Shown: positions 42,651-52,405, counted from the stretch's first letter. The stretch is 64,000 nt of DNA from an uncultured Lysobacteraceae bacterium (GCA_902825775.1 CADECF010000008.1:1-64000); one strand, 5' to 3'. The notes: generated by a model not told the origin, from the sequence alone. Program-made: numbers and translations.

Positions 42651-45600
42651 GTTTCGGACATCGCCGCTTCGACCGCATCGTCCAGCATCGCGCCGGTCAC
42701 CGGCTTGCGCACGAACCCGGCGAAGCCCGCATCGCGCGCTTGCGGCTCGGCTTCCGCATCGGCGCGGGCGGTGACCGCCAGCACCGGGCCGGTGAAGCGT
42801 TGCGCGCGCAGTTGCCGGGCCAGCGCCAGGCCATCCATGCCGGGCAGATCCAGATCCAGCATGGCCAGGTCGAACTGGGTCATGGCCGCCTCGGTCAACG
42901 CGGCGAGCCCGTGCGCGGCATGCACCACGTGATGCCCGCGCGTGCGCAGCAGCGCCGCGATCACTTCGGCGACGGTTTCGTCGTCCTCGACCAGCAGTAT
43001 CCGCAACGACGAAGGCTTCTCCGCCGCGGGCGATGCCGTCGGCGCTTGCGCGAGCGCGGCGGGATCGCCTTCGGGCAGCGGCAGGTCGACGACGAATCGG
43101 CTGCCCACGCCCGGCGAACTTTCCACATCGATGCGGCCTTCCATCGCCGCAGCCAGCTCCTGGCAGATCGCCAGACCCAGGCCGCTGCCGCCGTAACGCG
43201 ACGCGGTGCGCGCGCCTTCGGCCTGTTGGAAACGGTGGAACAAACGCGCGCGCTGCTCCTCGTTCAAGCCCGGTCCGGTATCGCTGACCTCGATGCGCAC
43301 GCCCTGCGGCGCCAATGGCGACACGCGCAAGCTCACGCTGCCGTGCTCGGTGAACTTGATCGCATTGCCGAGCAGGTTCAGCAGGATCTGCCGCAGCCGC
43401 ATCGGATCGCCGCGCAGCACGCGCGGCGTGCGCGGATGGACCTCGTCGCTGAATTGCAGCTTGCGCGATAGCGCCACCGGCGCCATCAACCCGATCACTT
43501 CGGCGATCAGCTCGCGCAAGTCGAAATCGGTCTGCTCCAGATCCAAGCGGCCGGCTTCGATGCGGGCCAGGTCGAGCGCATTGTTGACCAGCCGCAGCAA
43601 GTGCTCGCCGGCGCGGCGGATCGATTGCGCGTAGCCGCGCTGGCGTTCGTCCAGCGACGTGCCCAACAGCAGTTCGCTCATGCCCAGCACGCCGGTCATC
43701 GGCGTGCGCACTTCATGGCCGAGCGTAGCCAAAAAACGCGTCTTGGCTTCGGAAGCCTGTTCGGCCAGCTCGTGCTTGTGCCTCGCCAGCTGCCACTGTT
43801 GCTTGCCGCGCAGTCGCCGCTGATAGGCCCATGCCAGGCCGACCAGCGCGGCGACGCCGAGCACGATCGCGGCCGCGATGGCCCAGGCCGTGCGCCACCA
43901 CGGCGGCTGTACGGTGATATCGAAATCGCGCGCCAGCGACCACGCGCCGCCCGCACTCGCCGCCTGCACCGTCAGCCGATAGCGGCCGGGCTCCAGGCGC
44001 GAGAAAACGCGCACGCCATTGGCCGGCTGCTCCACCCAGTCCGGATCGTAGCCCTCCAATTTGAAGCGGTATTTGTGCGAACGCGGATCGGCGAAGGAAA
44101 GCAACCGAGCGGTGATGCGCAGATCGCGGTCGCGCGGCTGCAGTTCGATCGGCGCGGACAGATCGAACGGCATTTCGTCCTCGTCGCGCAGCACGCTGAG
44201 GCTTTCGATCGCCAGCGGCGGCGGGCTGGGCTCGGGGATATTCATTTCCGGATCGAACAACGCAAGACCACCGGCCGATACCGCCAACGCATCGCCCTGC
44301 GCGCCCATGCGCGGCGCGGTGAACGAGAAATCGGGATCGGGCAAACCATCGTGCGCGCCGAACATGCGCAAGCGGCGCTGCTCCGGCGAATACAGCAGCA
44401 GGCCGCGGATCGTGTTCAGCCAGATCTGGCCGTTGCCGCTGACCAGCATGCCGTCGATGTCCACATCGGGCAGGCCGTCGCTGCTGTCGATCCGTTCGCG
44501 CAGTTTCAGATCGCGGCCGTTCCAATCGTAGGATTCCAATGCGCCCAGGCGCGCCACCCACACGCGTTTGGGCCCCGCGAAAGCCAGCGTATACACCGGC
44601 TGCCCGGGCGCGACCGGCATGGCGATGAAACGCTGGCCGTCCCAACGCTGCAGGCCTTGTCCCGACGGCACCCAGGGCATGCCGTCGGGCCCGGGAACGA
44701 GCATCGCCGCGCCGCGCCAGCTGCCGGTATCTTCCGAATCCACTTCGCGCAGCAGCTTGCCGGCGGCGCTGTATTCGCGCACTACGCCGCCGAACAACGC
44801 GAGCCAGACGTGGCCGTCCGGCAGCTCCATCGCATGCGAAACCGTATAGCCCAGGTCGGCGGCCGCGCCGAAAGGCCAGCGCCGCGTCTGCCGCGTCTGC
44901 GGATCGAACAAACTCAGCCCCGACGCATGGCCGATCCAAAGCTTGCCGTCGTGGCGCCGGCTCAGCGAGTGGATCCACTGCAAGCCGAGCTGCTTGGCGC
45001 TGGCGATTTTTTGCAGCTTGCGGCTATCGCGCTCGAGCCGGTAAAGGTCGGTCGCCGTGGCGACCCAGAACCCGCTGTCCTTGTCGGGCACCGCATCGCG
45101 CAGATCCAGATTGTCGAGCATCAGGCCATCGACCGATGTGATCGTCGCGAACCGATCCCAATCGGGCGGCAGGTACACCAATCCTTGCGAATAGGTAGCG
45201 AACCAGAGGCCGCCTTCGAGATCCTGCACGATGCACAACACGCCGCTTTCCGGACCCCACAATCCGATGTTGGTGTCGCGCTCCATCATCTGGAACGCGC
45301 CGTCCTTTTCGCGGTACAGGCCGCCCATCGTGCCGATCCAGCGTCCGCCGCGCTGGTCGCGCACCACCACGCCATGGGTGGCATTGGCTTGGAACGTCCA
45401 CGGCGCGGGCACGAGACGATCGTCGGCGGTGAGCCGATGCAGGCCTTTTTCGCTGCCGACCCACACCGTGCCGTCGGGTTCGCTGCTCAAAGTGCCGACC
45501 TTGATGCCGCCCAGCACCGCTGGCGCGATCCGCATGAAACGGCCTTGTTCGAAACGCACGAGCCCATCGTCGGTGCCGATCAGCAAACGTCCTTTCCGAT

Positions 45601-46147
45601 CGACCAGCAAGGACATCACCGGCGCGACCGGCAGGCTGTCGGGTTGCGCGGGATCGGCGGCGTAGCGCTTGATCTTGCCTTGCGCATCCAGGCGACACAG
45701 ATCGCCGTCGTAAGTGCCGAACCACAACGCGCCGTCGAACGTGGATGCGATCGAGGTGATCTCGCGCTGGCAGCTGGCGGTCTCTTTGGAAAAACGAATG
45801 GTGGTGAAGCCGCGGCGATCCTTGTCGAGCATGCTCAACGCCGTGCTGCTGGCCACCCAGACGCGGTTCTGCGGATCCACATGCACCACTTGCAACACGT
45901 TGTCGGGCAAGGAGTCCGGGGCGCCCACGGTCTGCCGCCACATCTTGAATTCGACGCCGTCGTAACGCGCCAGCCCGTCCAGAGTCGCGATCCACAGGTA
46001 GCCCTGCTGGTCCACCGCCAGGTGGATGGCGCTCTTGGGCAAGCCCTGCTCGAAGCCGAAACGCCTGAATTGCGGCGTTTCGGGCAGATCGGCGTGCGCC
46101 GCCGCGGCCCATGCCAGCGCCAGCAGCAGCATCAATATGCGCAACAT
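42647..46147 (-). CDS. Hybrid two-component sensor histidine kinase, propeller-type
   Basis: An 1166-residue protein with signal peptide MLRILMLLLALAWAAAAHA. The periplasmic part (about residues 25–700) is two seven-bladed propellers of Reg_prop repeats (FGFEQGLPKSAIHLAVDQQG YLWIAT style), then a Y_Y_Y domain (HKYRFKLEGYDPDWVEQPAN). A membrane helix near 780 is followed by HisKA (FLATLGHEVRTPMTGVLGMS, phospho-His in GHEVRTP), an ATPase domain with GSGLGLAICQELAAAMEGRI, and a C-terminal receiver (LAMLDLDLPGMDGLALARQL). No DNA-binding domain follows, unlike Bacteroides HTCS. Such sensors usually detect oligosaccharides or peptides. Confidence 0.93.
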   Translation of the reverse strand: MLRILMLLLALAWAAAAHADLPETPQFRRFGFEQGLPKSAIHLAVDQQGYLWIATLDGLARYDGVEFKMWRQTVGAPDSLPDNVLQVVHVDPQNRVWVASSTALSMLDKDRRGFTTIRFSKETASCQREITSIASTFDGALWFGTYDGDLCRLDAQGKIKRYAADPAQPDSLPVAPVMSLLVDRKGRLLIGTDDGLVRFEQGRFMRIAPAVLGGIKVGTLSSEPDGTVWVGSEKGLHRLTADDRLVPAPWTFQANATHGVVVRDQRGGRWIGTMGGLYREKDGAFQMMERDTNIGLWGPESGVLCIVQDLEGGLWFATYSQGLVYLPPDWDRFATITSVDGLMLDNLDLRDAVPDKDSGFWVATATDLYRLERDSRKLQKIASAKQLGLQWIHSLSRRHDGKLWIGHASGLSLFDPQTRQTRRWPFGAAADLGYTVSHAMELPDGHVWLALFGGVVREYSAAGKLLREVDSEDTGSWRGAAMLVPGPDGMPWVPSGQGLQRWDGQRFIAMPVAPGQPVYTLAFAGPKRVWVARLGALESYDWNGRDLKLRERIDSSDGLPDVDIDGMLVSGNGQIWLNTIRGLLLYSPEQRRLRMFGAHDGLPDPDFSFTAPRMGAQGDALAVSAGGLALFDPEMNIPEPSPPPLAIESLSVLRDEDEMPFDLSAPIELQPRDRDLRITARLLSFADPRSHKYRFKLEGYDPDWVEQPANGVRVFSRLEPGRYRLTVQAASAGGAWSLARDFDITVQPPWWRTAWAIAAAIVLGVAALVGLAWAYQRRLRGKQQWQLARHKHELAEQASEAKTRFLATLGHEVRTPMTGVLGMSELLLGTSLDERQRGYAQSIRRAGEHLLRLVNNALDLARIEAGRLDLEQTDFDLRELIAEVIGLMAPVALSRKLQFSDEVHPRTPRVLRGDPMRLRQILLNLLGNAIKFTEHGSVSLRVSPLAPQGVRIEVSDTGPGLNEEQRARLFHRFQQAEGARTASRYGGSGLGLAICQELAAAMEGRIDVESSPGVGSRFVVDLPLPEGDPAALAQAPTASPAAEKPSSLRILLVEDDETVAEVIAALLRTRGHHVVHAAHGLAALTEAAMTQFDLAMLDLDLPGMDGLALARQLRAQRFTGPVLAVTARADAEAEPQARDAGFAGFVRKPVTGAMLDDAVEAAMSET

Positions 46148-46298
46148 GAACCCTCCCCGGCGACGCCGGCTGGGGCAATGCTCGCAACGCAGCGTTGCGG
46201 CCGCAAGCCCGCACCCCTGCCTTTGGTGGCTGCCGCATTCATCGGCATCGGCCTAGAATCCTGACGTAGTTCCCGAATCCGGCCCCGGCACCCCGCTT

Positions 46299-47003
46299 AT
46301 GACGCTCATCCGCTGGCTAGTCGCTTTGCTGTCGCTGATCGGTGCGCAAGCCGCGATCGCAGCCGATCCGGTCGAATACCGGCTCGATCCGGTGCATACA
46401 CGGGTGATGTTCGCGGTCTCGCATGCCGGCTTCTCCCATGCCATCGGCACCGTATCGGGCAGCACCGGTACGCTGCTGTTCGATCCGCAGGATTGGACCG
46501 CCTCGAAACTGGAGGTCAGCGTGCCGCTGGATCGCATCGATCTGGGCGACGAGAAATGGAACAAGGCTGCGACGGGCGGCCGCCTGTTGAATGTGCGGAC
46601 CTATCCGGCGGCGACCTTCGTCTCGACCCGGATCGAACCGATCGACGCCCAGCACGCCTCTGTCTTCGGTACGCTCAAACTTCATGGCGTGAGCAAGCAA
46701 ATCAAGTTGGACGTGACCTTGAATGCGCTCAAGAAACATCCGATGCCGCCGTTCCGCCGCACCGTCGGTTTTTCCGCGACGGCAACGCTGAACCGGATGG
46801 ATTTCGGGATGGACAGCTGGAAGGCCGTGATCGGCGATACGGTGGAACTGCGCATCGAAGCCGAGGCCGTGCGCGGTCGTGGCGCAAATGGCCAGGATGT
46901 GGAAAAGGGCACGCCGCCACCGGCCGACGCGCCGGAACCGGACGAACCCTCCGATGACACCATGCACGATGCGCCCGCCACCGCGCCGGTGACCACGCCA
47001 TGA
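46299..47003 (+). CDS. YceI family protein (first copy)
   Basis: A 234-residue periplasmic protein with signal peptide ending GAQAAIAADP. The YceI lipocalin-like fold shows YRLDPVHTRVMFAVSHAGFS, KLEVSVPLDRIDLGDEKWNK, FGTLKLHGVSKQIKLDVTLN and RMDFGMDSWKAVIGDTVELR. YceI proteins bind isoprenoid or other amphiphilic molecules. The C-terminus carries an unusual Pro/Asp/Ala-rich tail of about 35 residues. The stop overlaps the cytochrome b561 start by 4 bases, a common pairing. Confidence 0.92.
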   Translation: MTLIRWLVALLSLIGAQAAIAADPVEYRLDPVHTRVMFAVSHAGFSHAIGTVSGSTGTLLFDPQDWTASKLEVSVPLDRIDLGDEKWNKAATGGRLLNVRTYPAATFVSTRIEPIDAQHASVFGTLKLHGVSKQIKLDVTLNALKKHPMPPFRRTVGFSATATLNRMDFGMDSWKAVIGDTVELRIEAEAVRGRGANGQDVEKGTPPPADAPEPDEPSDDTMHDAPATAPVTTP

Positions 47004-47623
47004 CCTTGAAGAACACCGACGAGCGCTGGGGCGGCGTCAGCCAGACTTTTCACTGGCTGATCGTGGTGCTGATCCTGGCCATCGCCACCATCGGCCTGAC
47101 CATGGGCGAATTGCCGAAAACGCCGAAATATTTCTGGGTGTACACGCTGCACAAATCGCTGGGGCTCACCGTGCTCACGCTGGCAGTGCTGCGGCTGGCG
47201 TGGCGGCTGTACGCGGGCGCGCCGCAGCCGGTGCCGGGCACGCCGTCCTGGCAGGCGCGCATCGCCAACGTCACGCATTGGTTGTTGTACGGGTTGATCT
47301 TCGCGATGCCGCTGTCCGGGTGGCTGTACGACTCGTCCAGCGGGCTGCGTCCGTTCCGCTGGTTCGGCCTGTTCGACGTGCCCAAGCTCAGTCCGCCGAA
47401 CAAATCGCTCAGCGAGTTGTCTCACGACACCCATGAAACTTTATTCCTGGTCTTGGTGGTGCTGGTCGTTCTGCACGCCAGCGCGGCCATTTACCACCAT
47501 GTTTTCCAGAACGACGCCACGTTGTTGCGGATGCTGCCGAAAGGCCGTCGCAATCAGGATCAAACTCCGCCGGACCAGCTCCCGCAAGACCGGACCCCAA
47601 AGGAATCGAACGATGTCGCATAA
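47000..47623 (+). CDS. Cytochrome b561 family protein
   Basis: A 207-residue four-helix membrane cytochrome. His residues for two b-haems are visible in SQTFHWLIVVLILA, YTLHKSLGLTVLTLAVLRLA, ANVTHWLLYGLIFAMPLSGW and LSHDTHETLFLVLVVLVVLH. It should pass electrons between quinones and periplasmic partners. A hydrophilic Pro/Gln-rich tail (QDQTPPDQLPQDRTPKESND) is appended. It lies between two yceI genes with overlaps on both sides. Confidence 0.93.
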   Translation: MTLKNTDERWGGVSQTFHWLIVVLILAIATIGLTMGELPKTPKYFWVYTLHKSLGLTVLTLAVLRLAWRLYAGAPQPVPGTPSWQARIANVTHWLLYGLIFAMPLSGWLYDSSSGLRPFRWFGLFDVPKLSPPNKSLSELSHDTHETLFLVLVVLVVLHASAAIYHHVFQNDATLLRMLPKGRRNQDQTPPDQLPQDRTPKESNDVA

Positions 47624-48176
47624 CTTGTCTTCGCCCGCCGCCGTCGCCGCCGCATTGGTGGCGATCATGTCCGCGCCCGCCTTCGCCGCCGACTATGTGC
47701 AGGCGCCCGGTTCGACGCTGGCGTTCGCCAGCCGGTACGACGGCGAAACCTTCACCGGCAGCTTTCCGGGTTTCTCGACCAGACTGAGCTTCGATCCGGC
47801 GCAGCTGGCCAACGCCAAACTCGACGTGACGATCCCGCTGGCCGGCGCCAAGACCGGCAACGAAGATCGCGATTCCACCTTGCAGGGCGCGGAATTCTTC
47901 GACGTCGCCAAGCACGCGCAGGCGCGCTACACCGCCAGCAAGTTCCGCGCGCTGGGCGGCAACCAGTACGCAGCCGACGGCACGCTGTCCTTGCACGGCG
48001 TCAGCAAGCCGGTCACGTTCACGTTCACCTGGACGCCCGGCGCCAAACCCGTGTTGAGCGGCAAGGCGACGGTCAAGCGTCTGGACTTCGGCGTCGGCAC
48101 CGGCGATTGGGCCGATACGAAGGCGATCCCGAACGAGGTGGCGGTCAGCACCAAAGTCGTCCTGCAGCCCAAGTAA
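47613..48176 (+). CDS. YceI family protein (second copy)
   Basis: A 187-residue protein with AAGGA ribosome site and a signal peptide ending PAFAAD. It has the same YceI elements (GSTLAFASRYDGETFTGSFP, KLDVTIPLAGAKTGNEDRDS, DGTLSLHGVSKPVTFTFTW, VKRLDFGVGTGDWADTKAIP) but little direct identity to the first copy and no acidic tail. The two copies probably bind different ligands. The start overlaps the end of the cytochrome gene. Confidence 0.92.
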   Translation: MSHNLSSPAAVAAALVAIMSAPAFAADYVQAPGSTLAFASRYDGETFTGSFPGFSTRLSFDPAQLANAKLDVTIPLAGAKTGNEDRDSTLQGAEFFDVAKHAQARYTASKFRALGGNQYAADGTLSLHGVSKPVTFTFTWTPGAKPVLSGKATVKRLDFGVGTGDWADTKAIPNEVAVSTKVVLQPK

Positions 48177-48312
48177 CGTAGGGTGGGCCTTGGCCCACCA
48201 TCGCGCCGGCGCATGTTCGCGGCGATCGTTCGAAATCGTGGCCGCCATCGCTCCGCTGTGCGTTGGCGGCGATCGTTTGAAATCGTGACGGTGGGCCAAG
48301 GCCCACCCTACG
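48177..48312. repeat. REPIN-like element CGTAGGGTGGGCCTTGGCCC … GGGCCAAGGCCCACCCTACG
   Basis: Arms of about 23 bases begin right after the yceI stop codon and end inside the glutaredoxin gene, whose TAG stop (48308–48310) is part of the arm. The interior has a 17-base direct repeat (GATCGTTCGAAATCGTG and GATCGTTTGAAATCGTG). The same palindrome core occurs at 42625, 26116 and 33505. Confidence 0.85.
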
Positions 48313-48535
48313 GGTCGAAGAAGGCCTGCAGCGCTTCCGCGTCGAATGGCCAATCCAATTCGCGGCCGTCGGCATCGTTACGCAATACCGGTACGCGATG
48401 TCCGTACACGGCCTCCAACGCCTCGTCGCCGTCGATCCATACGCTATCGAATTCAGGCGCGCGCGCGGCCGCCAGCACCGCCAGCGCCCGGTCGCACAGC
48501 GGGCAATCGTCGCGTTGGTAAAGGATGAGCGGCAT
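48308..48535 (-). CDS. Glutaredoxin family protein
   Basis: A 75-residue thioredoxin-fold protein. The redox motif is CPLC at residues 11–14 in LILYQRDDCPLCDRALAVLA, with the cis-Pro in HRVPVLRN. The LCDRA context places it in the YruB/DUF836-like small glutaredoxins. Its last codons (FFDP) are followed by a stop that lies inside a palindromic repeat, so the native C-terminus may have been changed. Confidence 0.88.
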   Translation of the reverse strand: MPLILYQRDDCPLCDRALAVLAAARAPEFDSVWIDGDEALEAVYGHRVPVLRNDADGRELDWPFDAEALQAFFDP

Positions 48536-48584
48536 CGCGGTTCTTCAGGGCATGGCGGGCGTGGATAAGGCATAGAATAGCGGT

Positions 48585-49967
48585 ATGGCCGTCAGCACTT
48601 TCGACTTGTTCAAGATCGGCATCGGGCCGAGTTCCTCGCATACCGTCGGGCCGATGCGCGCGGCGGCGCGTTTCGTCGAGAAATGGCTGGTCGAATCCGG
48701 CCACCTGCAGGACGTGGCCCGCGTCCGCGCCGAAGTGTTCGGTTCGCTCGCGCTCACCGGCCGCGGCCACGGCACCGACAAGGCGGTGCTGATGGGCCTG
48801 GAAGGCCATTGGCCGAACCAGATCGACCCGGACATCATTCCCGCCGCGTTGGAACGCATCCGCGGGCAGAAGAAGATCAACTTGTTCGGCCGCCATGAGA
48901 TAGCCTTCGACGAGAAGCGCGACCTGGTGATGAACAAACGCCAGAAGCTGCCGTACCACACCAACGGCATGCGCTTCACCGCATACGATGCCGGCGACAA
49001 CGAGATCGCCACGCGCGACTACTACTCGGTCGGCGGCGGTTTCGTGGTCAACCAGGACGAAGCGGCCGAAGACCGCATCGTCGCCGATACCACCGCGCTG
49101 CCCTACCCGTTCCACAGCGGCGACGAATTGCTGGCGCAGGCCGAACGCAGCGGGTTGAGCATCGCGCAACTGATGTTCGCCAACGAGCAGGCCTGGCGCA
49201 GCGAAGCCGAGATCAAGGACGGCCTGCGCGAAATATGGAAAGCGATGCAGAGCTGCGTCGCTCGCGGCATCCGCGAGACCGGCACCCTGCCCGGCGGACT
49301 GCATGTCGCGCGGCGCGCGCCGGCTTTGTATGCCGAGTTGTCGTCGAAACCCGAAGCGGCGATGCGCGATCCGCTCACGGTGCTCGACTGGGTGAATCTG
49401 TACGCGCTGGCCGTGAACGAAGAGAACGCCGCCGGTGGCCGCGTCGTGACCGCACCGACCAACGGGGCCGCCGGCATTATTCCCGCGGTCGGCCACTATT
49501 ACGAACGCTTCTGTCCGGCCGCCAACGAACAAGGCATCTTCGATTTCCTGCTGACCGCCGCGGCGATCGGCATCCTCTACAAGGAAAACGCATCGATCAG
49601 CGGCGCCGAAGTCGGCTGCCAGGGCGAAGTCGGCGTGGCCTGCTCGATGGCCGCCGGCGGCCTGGTCGCAGCGCTCGGCGGTTCGCCCGGACAAATCGAA
49701 AACGCCGCCGAAATAGGCATGGAACACAACCTCGGCCTGACCTGCGACCCGATCGGCGGCCTGGTGCAGATCCCGTGCATCGAACGCAATGCGATGGGCG
49801 CGGTGAAAGCCATCAATGCCGCGCGCATGGCCCAGCGCGGCGACGGCAAGCACAAGGTCTCGCTCGACAAGGTCATCAAGACCATGCGCGATACCGGACG
49901 CGATATGCAGGACAAGTACAAGGAAACGTCGCGCGGCGGGTTGGCGGTGAACGTTATCGAGTGTTGA
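48585..49967 (+). CDS. sdaA: L-serine ammonia-lyase (iron–sulfur type)
   Basis: A 460-residue single-chain serine dehydratase. [20 protein letters not shown] is the N-terminal signature. The [4Fe-4S] Cys residues are in [16 protein letters not shown] and [20 protein letters not shown]. It deaminates L-serine to pyruvate and ammonia in the cytoplasm. The start ATG at 48585 follows a short spacer divergent from the glutaredoxin gene. A terminator hairpin follows. Confidence 0.96.
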   Translation: MAVSTFDLFKIGIGPSSSHTVGPMRAAARFVEKWLVESGHLQDVARVRAEVFGSLALTGRGHGTDKAVLMGLEGHWPNQIDPDIIPAALERIRGQKKINLFGRHEIAFDEKRDLVMNKRQKLPYHTNGMRFTAYDAGDNEIATRDYYSVGGGFVVNQDEAAEDRIVADTTALPYPFHSGDELLAQAERSGLSIAQLMFANEQAWRSEAEIKDGLREIWKAMQSCVARGIRETGTLPGGLHVARRAPALYAELSSKPEAAMRDPLTVLDWVNLYALAVNEENAAGGRVVTAPTNGAAGIIPAVGHYYERFCPAANEQGIFDFLLTAAAIGILYKENASISGAEVGCQGEVGVACSMAAGGLVAALGGSPGQIENAAEIGMEHNLGLTCDPIGGLVQIPCIERNAMGAVKAINAARMAQRGDGKHKVSLDKVIKTMRDTGRDMQDKYKETSRGGLAVNVIEC

Positions 49968-49983
49968 AATCTAGAAGAAAGGT

Positions 49984-50015
49984 GCAAAGGGGCGGCGGGC
50001 GCTCCTTTGCATTTT
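49984..50015 (+). terminator. Intrinsic terminator of sdaA
   Basis: A ten-pair stem GCAAAGGGGC / GCTCCTTTGC (one G·U) with loop GGCGGGC is followed by ATTTTCG, 17 bases after the sdaA stop. Confidence 0.7.
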
Positions 50016-50022
50016 CGTCAGA

Positions 50023-50325
50023 TTACGGGTTGGAGGAATTTTCGGGACTATCGTTCTCGATGCAATAGCTTTGCCCCATGTACTCGCTTTCGTAGCAGAC
50101 GCTTCCTCCGCACATCAGTCCGCCGTCACTGTCATCGCAAAAACTGTAATCCCCATCCCGCGTCTGCATCTCGGGACGCTCAGGAAGCTCCGCGCTATAC
50201 CCAGCCGAGATCGTGGGGACGCGGTGACCAGTGCCGATATTGCCTTGTTGCGCATCAGCCGTGCCAATTCCGACTGTGGCGCACGCCAGTACCAGAATCA
50301 TGCTTGCATACTTCGTCATATTCAT
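50023..50325 (-). CDS. Small secreted Cys-rich protein, copy A
   Basis: A 100-residue protein starting at 50325 behind AGGAACG. A signal peptide (ILVLACATVGIGTADAQ) precedes a short mature domain with four conserved Cys: RPEMQTRDGDYSFCDDSDGG, then GLMCGGSVCYESEYMGQSYC. It shares this MQTRDxDxSxC…DGGLxCGxxxCxExExxGQSYC pattern with the protein at 52406–52690. The family is not recognised. The pattern suggests two disulfides in a tiny extracellular or periplasmic protein. Confidence 0.75.
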   Translation of the reverse strand: MNMTKYASMILVLACATVGIGTADAQQGNIGTGHRVPTISAGYSAELPERPEMQTRDGDYSFCDDSDGGLMCGGSVCYESEYMGQSYCIENDSPENSSNP

Positions 50326-50644
50326 CGTTCCTGTTGGTTGAAAGTGCCTCTGTTGGCAAAGGCGCATATACGACGAAAAGGACGGTCCAAAGCGGCCATT
50401 CGCGCCTAGTAGCAGGCCAAGACGCTGACCGCAGGCCGCTCCAGCGGCGCGACTAAGAGCAATAGGCCGCCCGTAAGCGTGTCGAACTGTGAAAATCGTC
50501 CCGGAGCGCGCCGCATCCACACTGGAAACCGGCATCGGCCATCGCGATGATGTGACAATGGCTTCACGGCTCCGACGCGATTCGAGACTTCGCGATGCAA
50601 TCTCACAACCCGACTACCGCTCGACCGATGCGGCTCGCGCCCTG
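50326..50644. other. Divergent intergenic spacer
   Basis: About 320 bases between the Cys-rich gene and the divergent hydrolase gene. No gene, repeat or clear promoter consensus was found in it; a purine-poor AT-richer stretch lies near 50340–50390. Confidence 0.4.
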
Positions 50645-51313
50645 ATGCGCGCAATCCTGCTTCCAGGCATGGACGGCACCGGCGAACTGTTGACCGAGTT
50701 CGCGGCGGCGCTGGCGCCGGAATTCGGCGCCACCGTGGTGGCTTATCCGCGCGATGTTGCGCTCGATTACGACGCCTTGACCGAGCTCGTAGCCGAATTC
50801 CTGCCGCACGACGAGCCCTTCCTGCTGGTCGCAGAATCCTTCTCAGGCCCGATTGCGATCGAACTGGCCGCGCGCAGACCCGACGGCCTGGTCGGCCTGG
50901 TGCTGTGCGCTTCGTTCGCGAAAGCGCCGAAGTCGCGCATGCTGCAAGTATTCGAAACGATGCTGCGCACGGTGCCTGCGGGCAAACTCCCGCTTGGCCT
51001 GGCCATGCCCTGGCTGATGGGCCGCTGGTCTACGCGCGAATGGGCGCGACGCGTGCGCGAGGCGGTGCGCAGCGTAAGCGCGGAAGCGATGCGCGCACGG
51101 TTGCGGGCGGCGGCGGATATCGACATCGCCGCTCGGATCGCGGATATCGATTGTCCGCTGATGTATTTGAAAGGCAGCCACGATCGCCTGGTCGGCGATA
51201 CCGGCTGGGGCGCCATCCGCGGCCTAAGCCGCAATGCGGTCTGCATCGAGATCGAAGGGCCGCATTTTCTGCTGCAGGCCAAGCCGCAGGAATGCGCTGC
51301 CGCCCTGAAATGA
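50645..51313 (+). CDS. Alpha/beta hydrolase
   Basis: A 222-residue hydrolase starting at MRAILLPGMDGTGELLTEFA; a longer frame upstream from 50489 has no supporting features. The nucleophile elbow is LLVAESFSGPIAIELA (Ser within AESFSG, a G-x-S-x-G variant with Ala-Glu-Ser). The acid residue lies in LKGSHDRLV and the His in EIEGPHFLLQAKP. The lack of a signal peptide puts it in the cytoplasm. The substrate is unknown; small-molecule esters are likely. Confidence 0.8.
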   Translation: MRAILLPGMDGTGELLTEFAAALAPEFGATVVAYPRDVALDYDALTELVAEFLPHDEPFLLVAESFSGPIAIELAARRPDGLVGLVLCASFAKAPKSRMLQVFETMLRTVPAGKLPLGLAMPWLMGRWSTREWARRVREAVRSVSAEAMRARLRAAADIDIAARIADIDCPLMYLKGSHDRLVGDTGWGAIRGLSRNAVCIEIEGPHFLLQAKPQECAAALK

Positions 51314-51385
51314 TTCGGTGCGCATGAAGGCACAGAACAGCCTGAAGCCCATCTGTTGCGCAAACATGCGCTGCAGGTGGGCCGC

Positions 51386-51649
51386 TTAGGGGTCCGAAGC
51401 CTCGGGCTTGTAGACGATGACCTTCTTGCAGATGCTCATGAGCGCCACTTCATCTTCCCAGCACTCTACGTCGTACACGCACTCTTCGATTCCGCTTCCC
51501 ACCGGCGTGCAGTCGCGCGGACGCATACCGGGTTTCCCCGCATCTTCCGCGACAGACGCACGCGCATCGCGGATTAACGCATCCGCCTGAGCAGGCGGCT
51601 GCATGAGCACAAGCACGGCGATAAGCGATGCGGCGGCAATGATCTTCAT
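51386..51649 (-). CDS. Small secreted Cys-containing protein, copy C (distant)
   Basis: An 87-residue protein with AGGAG ribosome site and signal peptide MKIIAAASLIAVLVLMQPPA QA. The mature part has four Cys in GMRPRDCTPVGSGIEECVYD and VECWEDEVALMSICKKVIVY. It resembles the two MQTRD-type Cys-rich proteins in size, signal and Cys number but not in motif. No family was recognised. It lies alone, with no gene in the 180 bases upstream. Confidence 0.65.
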   Translation of the reverse strand: MKIIAAASLIAVLVLMQPPAQADALIRDARASVAEDAGKPGMRPRDCTPVGSGIEECVYDVECWEDEVALMSICKKVIVYKPEASDP

Positions 51650-51828
51650 GGTTTCTCCTGGCGTTCGAATCGATTGAGACCGTCCGAAAAAGCAGTAGGC
51701 GATCGGCAGGCTCCTGAACCACGGAAAAACTAGCCGAGCATGGCCACCTCATGGCTTCGCATTTCAAAAAAAGAGGGGGCAGTTTCCCGCCCCCTCCGAC
51801 CAAGGACCGCTTGGTACGGTAAATCGTT

Positions 51829-52236
51829 TTACTGATAGATGCCCAGCACGGATACGTTAGCGAAAGCCTGCTCGCCGACCAGACATACGTAGTAAGTGCC
51901 CGCGGCCGGATTGGTGTAGACCACCGCTTCGCTGTTACCCGGCTTGGCCGACTTGCGGTCGTATACCGTACTGGTCGGCGCGGTGTCGTAGGACACGTAC
52001 AGTGACACGTTGCCGCTGCCGCCGTAGCTCCGCAGGTTGAGGCTGCGGGTGCCGGACGGCACTTCGATCTTGTACAACAGCTCGTCGCCGGCAGCACCGG
52101 TGAGTTGCGTGATCGCCACGCGGTTGACCAGCAATTCGGCTTCTTCGTCGCCGATGTCCTGCGTGGCTGCATACGTCGCCGCGGCGGCATCGAGAATACC
52201 GGCGCCCATCGGCGTGCTGACCGGCGGCACGACCGC
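51829..52236 (-). pseudogene. Duplicated C-terminal fragment of a subtilase (PPC domain)
   Basis: A 136-codon segment (VVPPVSTPMGAGILDAAAAT … ANVSVLGIYQ) that is almost identical to the last 136 codons of the intact S8 protease, displaced by 1042 bases. Bases 52021–52236 match the protease copy exactly, and a few changes occur further down (for example Arg to Cys in the YYVCLVGEQ region). It has no catalytic domain or own start; upstream in-frame sequence (FSRVAV…) is unrelated and looks like fused junk. It keeps an open frame to a stop. Confidence 0.85.
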
Positions 52237-52405
52237 AACTCGCGAAAAACGTTCTGGTGTCGGATGCGGACTGGCAGGCCCTGTTCGCGACCGCCGGCTA
52301 GCGGCGCCTGAAGAAATGCGAAGCCTGGACTGGATAGGCCGCGTCGTGGCTGGCGCTTCCGCCAGCCACGAGTCAACATTTGGACTATGAGGCGGGTAGC
52401 CGCGC

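Noticed and set aside
52240-52302. Possible + strand remnant reading KNVLVSDADWQALFATAG then stop
   Set aside because: Only about 20 codons are protein-like and no relative could be named; too short to support a gene or pseudogene.
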